Part shown: piece by piece, positions 46,853 through 55,200 of the stretch
Numbering within the stretch: position 1 is the first letter of the stretch
Layout: every line of letters begins with the position of its first letter
Assembly (NCBI RefSeq): GCF_030690345.1
Contig: NZ_JAUYGV010000008.1
Coordinates: 498,433-562,432, forward strand
Source of the DNA: Rheinheimera sp.
Lineage (GTDB): Bacteria > Pseudomonadota > Gammaproteobacteria > Enterobacterales > Alteromonadaceae
Length of the DNA stretch: 64,000 bases
Direction of reading: 5' to 3'
The notes under the pieces: generated by a model
The model's database searches: none
Told to the model about the DNA's origin: nothing
Seen by the model: only the letters and a program-made list of their open reading frames with translations
Made by a program: the position numbers and the translations under genes

Positions 46853-47866
46853 ATGAGAACATTAAACACTGTTATCACTGCCAGCCTGTTAGCCTTAAGT
46901 ATCGGCAATGCCTTTGCCGCCGGCTCACCGGGTGTGGAAACTAAGACGCAGGGCTTTTTAACTGCCTTAGCCCAGGGCGGCGGTAAGCCGCTGGAGCAGT
47001 TAGCTGTTGCCGACGCCCGTGCCGTGCTGGTGGGGGCGCAACAAGGTGCTGCGCTACCGGCGGCCGATGTCAGCGAAAAAACCATTAAAGTAGACGGCCA
47101 GAGCATTAAACTGGTGATTGTAAAACCACAGGGCACGAAAGGCACGTTACCGGCCTTTATGTTCTTCCACGGTGGCGGCTGGGTATTGGGCGACTTCCCC
47201 ACGCACGAGCGTTTAATCCGTGACTTGGTACAACGCTCAGGTGCCGCGGCAGTGTATGTCGATTACACCCCGTCACCGGAAGCGAAATACCCCACCGCGA
47301 TTAATCAGGCGTATGCGGCAACCCAATGGGTGGCCAAGCATGGCAAAGAGATTGGCGTGGATGGCAGCCGTTTAGCGGTCGCCGGTAACAGTGTTGGCGG
47401 TAATATGGCGGCGGTAGTAGCGTTAAAAGCTAAAGCAGCAGGTACACCGGCGCTGAAGTTCCAGTTGTTGTTATGGCCGGTAACCGATGCCGGCTTTAAC
47501 AATAGCTCGTATCACACCTATGCAGAAGGCCACTTTTTAACCCGCAATATGATGCAGTGGTTCTGGGATAATTACACCACCAGCCAGGAGCAGCGCAACG
47601 AGATTTATGCCTCGCCACTGCGTGCTACCACTGAGCAGTTACAGGGCTTGCCACCGGCGTTAATCCAAACGGCGGAAATGGACGTGCTGCGTGATGAAGG
47701 CGAAGCCTATGGCCGCCACCTGAATGCCGCCGGAGTTGCAGTGACCACAGTGCGCTACAACGGCATGATCCATGACTTTGGCTTGCTGAACGTGCTAAGG
47801 GACGTACCGGCAGTGCAGGATGCCTTAGACCAGGCTGGCCGCGAGTTAAAAGACCATCTGCAATAA
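46853..47866 (+). CDS. Exported alpha/beta hydrolase, hormone-sensitive-lipase type
   Basis: 337 residues, signal peptide about 1-22. HGGGW oxyanion motif at 106-110, nucleophile Ser180 in GNSVGG, acidic residue in AEMDVLRDEG and His in NGMIHDFG. These mark bacterial HSL (family IV) esterases, although GNSVGG replaces the usual GDSAGG. AAGGAAA precedes the ATG. Tandem with the preceding hydrolase, possibly one operon under the AraC regulator. Confidence 0.9.
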   Translation: MRTLNTVITASLLALSIGNAFAAGSPGVETKTQGFLTALAQGGGKPLEQLAVADARAVLVGAQQGAALPAADVSEKTIKVDGQSIKLVIVKPQGTKGTLPAFMFFHGGGWVLGDFPTHERLIRDLVQRSGAAAVYVDYTPSPEAKYPTAINQAYAATQWVAKHGKEIGVDGSRLAVAGNSVGGNMAAVVALKAKAAGTPALKFQLLLWPVTDAGFNNSSYHTYAEGHFLTRNMMQWFWDNYTTSQEQRNEIYASPLRATTEQLQGLPPALIQTAEMDVLRDEGEAYGRHLNAAGVAVTTVRYNGMIHDFGLLNVLRDVPAVQDALDQAGRELKDHLQ

Positions 47867-47881
47867 GCCGCAGTACCAGAT

Positions 47882-47902
47882 AAAGCCCCTACATGGGGCT
47901 TT
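47882..47902. terminator. Terminator after the HSL-type hydrolase
   Basis: AAAGCCCC and GGGGCTTT form an 8 bp stem around TACAT; it stands between convergent genes and can serve both. Confidence 0.8.
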
Positions 47903-47916
47903 ACTATTTGCAGTAT

Positions 47917-48309
47917 TTAAACAGGCCGGTGCTCGGTGCCTTCACCCGGGGTGATAAACAGCAATTTACAACTGTTATCGGTTCTGGCGGTATGCCAGAC
48001 ATTAAGCGGCACCAGCACATACTCACCCTGCCGGCTTAGCTTAATACTGACATCGCCATCGTCGGTTTGCAGAATAAACTCCGTCTGGCCACTTAGCAGG
48101 ATCACGATTTCATCACCGTTCGGGTGCCTCTCCCAGCTTGGCCAGTTAGCACTGAACGCGTAACATGATACCAGCTGATGGCCGGCAAAGCCGTTATAGG
48201 CTGAATCCAGCCGCTGATATAACCCACCGTCAGCCAACTCAACGGATGCCTGCTGGTTCGGGTTTAACACCACAAACTCACTGTCAATCGACAAGGTTGT
48301 TTTTGTCAT
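47917..48309 (-). CDS. Cupin-domain protein
   Basis: 130 residues after the ATG at 48309, preceded by AAAGGA seven bases away; a second ATG at 48312 is also possible. Single cupin barrel: the HPNGDEIVILLSG block (His and Glu) and the later PLNVWHTA block give the metal ligands. Function unknown; the size fits small binding or dioxygenase-like cupins. Confidence 0.8.
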   Translation of the reverse strand: MTKTTLSIDSEFVVLNPNQQASVELADGGLYQRLDSAYNGFAGHQLVSCYAFSANWPSWERHPNGDEIVILLSGQTEFILQTDDGDVSIKLSRQGEYVLVPLNVWHTARTDNSCKLLFITPGEGTEHRPV

Positions 48310-48424
48310 CATACTGTCCTTTGCACTGCTTTGCCCGGGCAAAAAACACCGGCAACGTAGCACCAGTAATAGCACAGCAGGGCAGAAAACGCCGCAGCTA
48401 CTCCCCGGACTATTTTATAGCTGG

Positions 48425-49480
48425 CTAGGGTAACTGTAAGCGTGTGGCGGCGAAACGGTTTAACAACTGATGCATCAGATACACCGCAATCAACGTACAA
48501 ACCACCGAAATAGCCACTGAACTGAAGCGGTACAAGGCGCTGTACACCAGATCACTTTGTGGCGTCAGATACTGGCCAAATAAAATGCCCATTGTGGTCA
48601 TAGCGCCAAAACCGGCACCGGCCTGGCCGCCTTCAAACATATGATGCCGGGCAAACAGCATGATGCTAAGCCAGATTGCCAGCGCGACAAACAGCAGCAC
48701 ACCGGCATGGTTATACAGCAGCAGTTGGATCAACAACCCGGCGTTACACCCCACTAAAGTGCCGATTGCCCGGTTCCAGCCGGCTTTACCGGCACCGTGC
48801 CAGTTCAGCGGAAACAATACCAGCACCGATGCCACCTGCGCTGACAGCGAATCTACCAGATCAAAGCTTTGAAACACCAAAAACGATAAGGTCGCCACAG
48901 TGGTAGCCAAAATCACCTCATGGCGCTGGTTGCTGAGTGGTTTAACCGGCAGTTGCCGCCCTTGCCGTGGTGTGGTGTCCGGAAACAGGGTATACATTAA
49001 AAAGGTAATAAACAGCGTAACAGCACCGGCCACCAAGTTAGACATCACAATATCGCTGACTTGGGTAACAGGCGCCGGATAACTGGCAAAGTGCAGCTGC
49101 ATTGATAAGCCCACCATGGTCATGGCGCCAAACAGAAAATTGACGCCACGTGTCATGCAGAGAAATAAAAAGCCAAACTGCAAAATAACCAGCAACGTCA
49201 TCGCCAGTGGCTTGTCACCAAACAGGCCCTGCAATACCAAAATGCTGACACTGACAAACAGCGTACTGGCAATAAACTGGCGCAGTATATGGGCATTAAG
49301 CACCGGCACCAGCCCCAGCAATAACATGGGGTTAACCACAAAAAAAGTACCGTAACTCCAGCCCATTAGCTTGCACAGCACAAAACCCAAAGTACCGGCA
49401 AAAGCAATACGCAAACACTGGCGCAGATCGTTACTGCTTAGCTGCAATTTTTGTGGCGCACTGCTCATGGCCGAAGACAT
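48425..49480 (-). CDS. DUF2955/FUSC-like membrane protein of an efflux operon
   Basis: 351 residues, about ten membrane helices in two blocks, related to the AaeB/FUSC group that partners HlyD-type proteins in aromatic-acid efflux. The ATG at 49480 was chosen because AAGG precedes it and it lies 10 bases after the stop of the HlyD gene; the frame further upstream has no membrane-like or conserved part. Export of a toxic small molecule with the HlyD partner is inferred. Confidence 0.83.
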   Translation of the reverse strand: MSSAMSSAPQKLQLSSNDLRQCLRIAFAGTLGFVLCKLMGWSYGTFFVVNPMLLLGLVPVLNAHILRQFIASTLFVSVSILVLQGLFGDKPLAMTLLVILQFGFLFLCMTRGVNFLFGAMTMVGLSMQLHFASYPAPVTQVSDIVMSNLVAGAVTLFITFLMYTLFPDTTPRQGRQLPVKPLSNQRHEVILATTVATLSFLVFQSFDLVDSLSAQVASVLVLFPLNWHGAGKAGWNRAIGTLVGCNAGLLIQLLLYNHAGVLLFVALAIWLSIMLFARHHMFEGGQAGAGFGAMTTMGILFGQYLTPQSDLVYSALYRFSSVAISVVCTLIAVYLMHQLLNRFAATRLQLP

Positions 49481-49490
49481 AGCCGCTACC

Positions 49491-50555
49491 TTAATAGATA
49501 TAATGCAGCAGGCTGATAAACCGCGCCTGCAGCTGGCCCAACCAACGGGCCGGGCCATCAGCCGGATACAGCTGCACCGTGGCACGGGCGCCGCCAGGTA
49601 ACGCTGCCAGCACCTGTGTATTATCATTTAACCCAAGGTGCAAACGCAGGTACTGCGCATCACGCACCCAGCGATCAGAACTTTCCGGGTTAGCCAGGCT
49701 GCCATCGGCCGGCAACTGGCCGTCTTTTACCCCGGCATCAACCGAAACAACAGTGGCCGCAAACACCTGGCCAGGCAGGCTGTCAAACATTACGCTGGCC
49801 GCAGTACCAACCTTAACCTTCATCAGCGATTTTTCGCGGAAATCGGCAATAATATCGGCTTTCGCTGCCACCAGCGCAGCCAGCGTTTTACCGGCAGTGG
49901 CATAGTTGCCGGCTACCAGTTGCAGGTTGCTTATAACGCCGTCTACTTTGGCCTGCACAGCGGTGTGCTGCAGGTTTAGCCTGGCATTGGCTAAATTATT
50001 GCTGGCCTGGCGCAGTAACAGGTTGTCATCACCGCTGGCCCCGCGGCGCACCACCAGCTCATTTACCCGGGCTTTAGCGGCCTCCAGCTGTGCCAGAGCG
50101 CCGATGTAATTGGCGCGGCTTTGATCAACCAACTGCTGCGATACACTTTTGCTGCCAATAAGCTGCCCCAGCCGCTTTACTTCCAGCGCCAGCTCATCGG
50201 CACTGGCCTGGTGCGCCGTTACACCGGCACGGGCTGCGGCAATAGCGGCGTCCAGCTGCGTGTTTTCCTGCTTTGCCGCCTCCAGTGCCAGTTCAGCTTT
50301 GTCTACCGCCAGCAAGTAAGCGCGCTGGTCCAGCGTAAACAACGTATCACCGGCTTTTACCGGCTGGTTATTTTGCACCAACACCTGCGTTACCTGGCCG
50401 CTAACGTCGGGCGCTATAGCCACCACAGGGTGCATTACCCGTGCCTGGCTACTTAGCGGCATCCAGATATCTGCACAAATAAAATAGGCAAAGGCCATAA
50501 CAAATATCGCTAAAGCACCCTGTACCCAGCGTTTAAAAATCTGATCCGGTGTCAT
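49491..50555 (-). CDS. HlyD-family efflux adaptor
   Basis: 354 residues. N-terminal membrane helix about 13-30, then a barrel-sandwich lipoyl-like domain (VVAIAPDVSGQVTQVLVQNNQPVKAGDTLFTLD), a coiled coil (about 80-190), and the second half (AKVDGVISNLQLVAGNYATAGKTLAALV). This is the EmrA/AaeA pattern. Its ATG overlaps the marR stop by ATGA, and the DUF2955 gene follows. Confidence 0.9.
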   Translation of the reverse strand: MTPDQIFKRWVQGALAIFVMAFAYFICADIWMPLSSQARVMHPVVAIAPDVSGQVTQVLVQNNQPVKAGDTLFTLDQRAYLLAVDKAELALEAAKQENTQLDAAIAAARAGVTAHQASADELALEVKRLGQLIGSKSVSQQLVDQSRANYIGALAQLEAAKARVNELVVRRGASGDDNLLLRQASNNLANARLNLQHTAVQAKVDGVISNLQLVAGNYATAGKTLAALVAAKADIIADFREKSLMKVKVGTAASVMFDSLPGQVFAATVVSVDAGVKDGQLPADGSLANPESSDRWVRDAQYLRLHLGLNDNTQVLAALPGGARATVQLYPADGPARWLGQLQARFISLLHYIY

Positions 50556-51043
50556 GCTTTGTTCTCTGTAGCGGTATTAAGCAGCAAAGTACGGGCATTG
50601 CGCTCCATAATGTCTAACGACTGCATCAGCTGCTGTACCGCAGCAGCGGTTAAATCCTGGTACAGTGCCTGGCGGATTTGCGTAGTGCGCTCAATCAATT
50701 TCGCCAGCATCTGCTGCCCGGTTGCGGTGAAATACAAACACTGCGCTCTTTTATCGGTAGGGTGTGGCTGACGCTGCAGCATATCCTGCTCTACCAGCTG
50801 GCCAAGGGTGCGGCTTAGCGACGGCATTTCTATACCCAGCTCCTGCGCCAGTGCTTGTTGGGTAGCGCCTTCGCCGAGCATTTTCAGATGTAACATCGCT
50901 GTCCAGCGTGCTTCGGTCATACCTAGTGATTGCACCGATGCAGTAATAGCACTGCGCCATAAGCGATGCACCCGCCCTATCTGGTTACCCAGCGGCACTT
51001 TCAGCATGTCTTTCATCTCAGTCAGGTTGGTTATTTCAGTCAT
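50552..51043 (-). CDS. MarR-family repressor
   Basis: 163 residues with a winged helix: ATQQALAQELGIEMPSLSRTLGQLVEQDMLQRQPHPTDKRA, the MarR recognition-and-wing pattern. First gene of the marR-hlyD-DUF2955 operon. Two palindromes upstream (see 51062-51073 and 51097-51108) flank a well-formed promoter, so it most likely represses its own operon until a phenolic or similar ligand binds. Confidence 0.92.
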   Translation of the reverse strand: MTEITNLTEMKDMLKVPLGNQIGRVHRLWRSAITASVQSLGMTEARWTAMLHLKMLGEGATQQALAQELGIEMPSLSRTLGQLVEQDMLQRQPHPTDKRAQCLYFTATGQQMLAKLIERTTQIRQALYQDLTAAAVQQLMQSLDIMERNARTLLLNTATENKA

Positions 51044-51061
51044 TACACGCCCGGCAATTAG

Positions 51062-51073
51062 TTAGCATGCTAA
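51062..51073. promoter_or_regulatory. MarR operator 1
   Basis: TTAGCATGCTAA, a perfect 12 bp palindrome lying just downstream of the -10 element of the marR promoter. Confidence 0.75.
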
Positions 51074-51075
51074 GC

Positions 51076-51103
51076 ATTATATGGCTGACAACATACTTAG
51101 CAA
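51076..51103 (-). promoter_or_regulatory. Promoter of the marR operon
   Basis: On the minus strand, TTGCTA (51098-51103) and TATAAT (51076-51081) are separated by 16 bases, a good sigma-70 match. Operator 2 covers the -35 element; operator 1 lies right after the -10. Confidence 0.7.
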
Positions 51104-51108
51104 GCTAA
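51097..51108. promoter_or_regulatory. MarR operator 2
   Basis: TTAGCAAGCTAA, the same palindrome with an altered centre, 35 bases from the start of operator 1 and overlapping the -35 hexamer. Confidence 0.72.
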
Positions 51109-51239
51109 CTATATTGCTGATGCGTTAAACGGCTTTCTGCATGAGTTCAACGCAAGGGTCATGGCTGCTGCTGCGACTTCAATGGTATAGTTACACCATG
51201 TTTTACACTGCCCCGGCAGCATTAACTACAGGAATACAA

Positions 51240-52163
51240 ATGAACTCTATCTACCATATCGGCACCGTCGGACAGCCCTGGGGCGAAGCAGAAAAAGCGC
51301 AGTGGTTGAGTGAACAACAGATAAAACGCAGTTTCTTCGACGAGGTATTACCGGCGATTACAGCACTGCAAAACGAGTTTGATGTTGAGCAATACGGCGA
51401 GCTGAATTATCAGCAAGTTAGCGGTAAAACCTACCCGTTGCTGGCGGTAAAAAGCCGTAACTGGCAAAGCAATAAACCCACCATTTTAGTAAGCGGTGGT
51501 GTGCATGGCTACGAAACCAGTGGTGTGCATGGCGCACTGCGCTTTTTGCAAACCAAAGCCAAAGCGTACAGCGACAAAGTGAACGTATTGGTGCTGCCCT
51601 GTATCAGCCCCTGGGGTTACGAGACCATTAACCGCTGGAACCCCGAAGCGATAGATCCTAACCGCAGCTTTGATGCTAACGGCAAAGCCACTGAAGCACA
51701 GCAAGTGCGGCAGTATCTGGCCGGCCTGAATACCCACTTTGCGCTACATATCGATTTACACGAAACCACAGACTCGGATAACAGCGAGTTTCGTCCGGCC
51801 AAAGCGGCCCGCGATGGCACGGTGAATAGCAACTGGAATATCCCCGATGGCTATTACACGGTAGATGATGCCGAACACCCCTGCCCGGCACTGCAAAAAG
51901 CCATTATCGACAGCGTGGCTAAAGTTACTCATATTGCAGAGGCCGATGAAAACGGCGAGCTGATTGGCGAGAAAATTGCGCAGTTTGGCGTAATTAACTA
52001 TGCCAAAGCCAGCTTAGGTTTATGCGGCAGCGTTACCGATGCGCCGCTGGTCAGCACCACAGAAGTGTACCCCGACAGCCCAAGCGCCACGCCGGAGCAA
52101 TGTATTCAGGCCCAGGTTGCTGCTGTGGTGGGTGCGTTGGATTATTTGCTGCAGCAAAGTTAA
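51240..52163 (+). CDS. M14-family metallocarboxypeptidase
   Basis: 307 residues from the ATG at 51240, which has AGGA at a proper distance; the upstream in-frame start at 51141 lies in the marR control region. Zinc ligands in SGGVHGYETSG (HxxE) and the later HIDLHETTD. No signal peptide, so it acts in the cytoplasm. The size and motifs fit the small M14 group that includes aspartoacylase/succinylglutamate desuccinylase relatives; substrate not assignable. Confidence 0.87.
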   Translation: MNSIYHIGTVGQPWGEAEKAQWLSEQQIKRSFFDEVLPAITALQNEFDVEQYGELNYQQVSGKTYPLLAVKSRNWQSNKPTILVSGGVHGYETSGVHGALRFLQTKAKAYSDKVNVLVLPCISPWGYETINRWNPEAIDPNRSFDANGKATEAQQVRQYLAGLNTHFALHIDLHETTDSDNSEFRPAKAARDGTVNSNWNIPDGYYTVDDAEHPCPALQKAIIDSVAKVTHIAEADENGELIGEKIAQFGVINYAKASLGLCGSVTDAPLVSTTEVYPDSPSATPEQCIQAQVAAVVGALDYLLQQS

Positions 52164-52211
52164 TTAATACGCTGCGGGTGCGGCTTGCAGCAGATCTTCA
52201 ATAAGCAATAA

Positions 52212-52259
52212 TACGCTGAGCTAAAGCGTAGAACCGGGAGTTGGTAAAGCTAACTCCCG
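52212..52259. terminator. Two tandem hairpins between the M14 and M6 genes
   Basis: TACGCT/AGCGTA (52212-52230) and CGGGAGTT/AACTCCCG (52235-52259) form two successive stems between convergent genes. The T-run after the second is short. Confidence 0.55.
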
Positions 52260-52290
52260 ATTGTTACTACTGACAAATTACAGAACGAAA

Positions 52291-55200
52291 CTACTCCAGA
52301 AACGACTGCTTTAGCTCCAACTCGTTAGAAACAGACGAACCCAGACGATCGCTACGATCAAACCAGGCTTGAGCGACCATAAACTTAGCTTCAGCGATTT
52401 GTGTATCAAGTTCGAAGCTGCCGTTGCTTTGCATCTGAACGGTGCGCCAACGAACCATATCTCCCTTACCGTCTGGCAGTAACCTGATCCTCACGTACAA
52501 GGGCATGTCCTCGTTAAGGTTAAGCGGCTCGTCTGTCAATGCCTGCACATGGCCGTAGATCATTACCCTGCCGTGGAACCAGCTGCCACGGAGCAGTTCT
52601 ATCCGAGTCTTGAAACGCGGGCGAATGTGATAGAAACAACTGCCCCAGATCTCGTCAGCCTCACCGCCACGACGCCAGGCTGTTAGCAAGAAACCGCTGT
52701 CATTGTTGCAACCCGGCCGAATAATATCTTCGTCCAACTCCAGGGTACAATGAAATACACGGGCTTCACCGCTGGGGATCCTCCATTCCCGCGGGCTGAT
52801 GGTCAGCTTAGATCCATACGGCAGCCCCTTTGGTACCAGCGCGGCCACTTCGGTACGCAAACGGTCATTGTGGACCTGCATCGGAAAATGGATCGGCCCA
52901 TAAGGCGATCCGGTCAGCGCTTCAAAATCAAAAACGTTCTGCTGCGCATTGTTGTTTTGCAGCTTCACGTCATCCGAACCGAGCGCGACAGTGTCACCGG
53001 TTGACGGGTCAACTTCCGCCGGAATCGTCCAATCAATAATTTCCATCCGCATGCATTGATGTACATTGGTTGACGCATCGACCTGCCACTCGAACGGGGT
53101 GATTTCATGAGCCCCCGGACCAATCTCAGCTATGGTCTGAGTGCCGCGATTAACCCAGCGCCCATCATCACCTGCACCGGGCGGATCGCAAACAAACCAG
53201 CGCACCTTCACGTCCTCCGCCCGCACGTTGCCGGCGTTGTGCACGCGGGCCACGACGAAGTGCTTCTCTGTGCCACTGGCCGGAAACCGCACGGTTTCTC
53301 CCTGATCGGTCGGCGTGCCTACGGGGTACTCGCGAGGCAGATTCGGATCCGGATTGTCTCCGGTCCAATCGACCCAGATGTCAGGACTTTTGTAGCCTGG
53401 CACGTGATCCTGAAAATGCAGATCGATATATTCAGCCTGCTCCCGCTCCACCCGGACCCGATAGACCGGGATAGTACCGCGCACGGTGCGGGTGTCAGCG
53501 ACTTCTACCGTACAGCCTTTAAGCGGGAACTCTGGCGCAGTGGCGAAGTCCCAGGTATCGTTAATAGCCTGCAATTCGGTTCCGGTATTAAGCAGATGTA
53601 CAGAGCGGCGATACAAACCGTTCACCGCCCAATACCGGTCCGATGCAGGGTCCAGCCCATTGGTAGCAATCACTGTTGGTTGCGGGCTAAGGCTCTGCGA
53701 AAAGTTGCTACCTGCGGCACGCAACTCCAGAAAAGCGGTTACTCCGCCATCACTACCAAGGTTAAGTTTCATCAATTGCCCAATAGGCACAGCTCCGCCT
53801 ACCTCGTCCCGCACATCATCACGCAGCATATCGTCCCAGTATTCAACAGGTACTAACCAAGCCTCGGTCACCGCAACCTCGTCAGGCAGTGGCAGATCGA
53901 CGAAAATGGTGCGGTTCAGTTCAGGATCCGCATTGTCGCTAATCCAGCCCAATGCCCATTTCGACCAGCCACAGAAATGGTGAAAAGTAGCGTTGCTTCC
54001 GCCCATCATCCCCCACGGGGAGATATACATTACATCGTCACGGTAACCATTTGCCGGGTATAGATCCGGCAAGCCGAGCGCATGACCAAGCTCGTGTGCC
54101 ATCACCCCGGCCTGGTTGTTTAAATCAGCACCGCTGAACGCGTTAAAACGCTGACCGGTGATATTCGATGTGCCCATCTGTACCGGCGCCTCGCCGCCTG
54201 GCGGATTCAGATCGGTAGCATGATAGGTGCGTTTATACATTCGCTTAGAACCGAAGTCGACCGGGTCGTCGGCATTCCATTGCTCAGCCAGCGGGATTGC
54301 AGGGTGAGGAGCGCCGACATGAGCGATCATCATCACATCGTAGTCAGCAAACATAGCCTCTACCATACTTCGATCCCAGGCTGTGGTTGCCCGGATGTGC
54401 TCCATCGCTGCAGTAAAAGTGTCATCCGCTAACTCGATTGCATCACGCAGCGCATGAGAGTTATTCGGATCGCTTTCACTGCCGGGGGCTGCTACGGCAA
54501 GATCCCAACCTGTACCACCCAGCCCACTGGCTGACAAAACCTCTATGCTTGCCGCATTACCACCGAAATCAGCCGTCAGACTGACACCAACGGTAACCTC
54601 CTGTGCCATTACATCTTCATTGATACTAACGGATGTCGAGAAATAGGCACCGGAACCGCCGATACCCTCGCCGGCATCAACCTGAGCAGCACGCAAGCAC
54701 TCCCTTAAATAGGAAGTAACCCTGAAAGTTGAGGTCATCACCCCGGAAACAGCGGCAGAAGAAATACCGAGAGTCGACAGTACTGGCGCCAACATACCGG
54801 GGCCGGTCACCGAAACCCTACCCTTTTGGACTACGTCGGCAGGTGCCGCCGGCTCACAGGCAAAACGGCCCTGAAGCCAACCAAACTGCGTATCGTCAGC
54901 TGAGGTGCGCCCCCGCCGGAACCTGACATCCTGTAGTAAGGTGGCCCCACCCGGCACGGTAGCTTCAGCTGTGCGAATGGCATCGGTAATATAAGTGCCG
55001 AGGTCGTCCAGAAACCCGGCGATATTCCCACCCTGATCCAGGGTCAGGTTGAAGGCGGGAAAATTAACCGTCAACGCATGTGCGGCGCCATCCTGAGTTT
55101 CAACGGTCAGTTCAACACTTTCACTGCCGTCAAAGTCAATGTTAACCGGGAAGCTACTGAAGTTAGCCGAACTCCACAGTGCCGCAAACGAAAAATCGTA

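Noticed and set aside
46549..47202. 217-residue frame on the minus strand
   Set aside because: It lies across the 3' end of one hydrolase and the 5' half of the next, both with clear families, signal peptides and ribosome-binding sites. The antisense frame has no recognisable domain.
53107..53856. 249-residue frame on the plus strand within the M6 gene
   Set aside because: It is antisense to a continuous 1526-codon gene with a zinc-protease motif and shows no family pattern.
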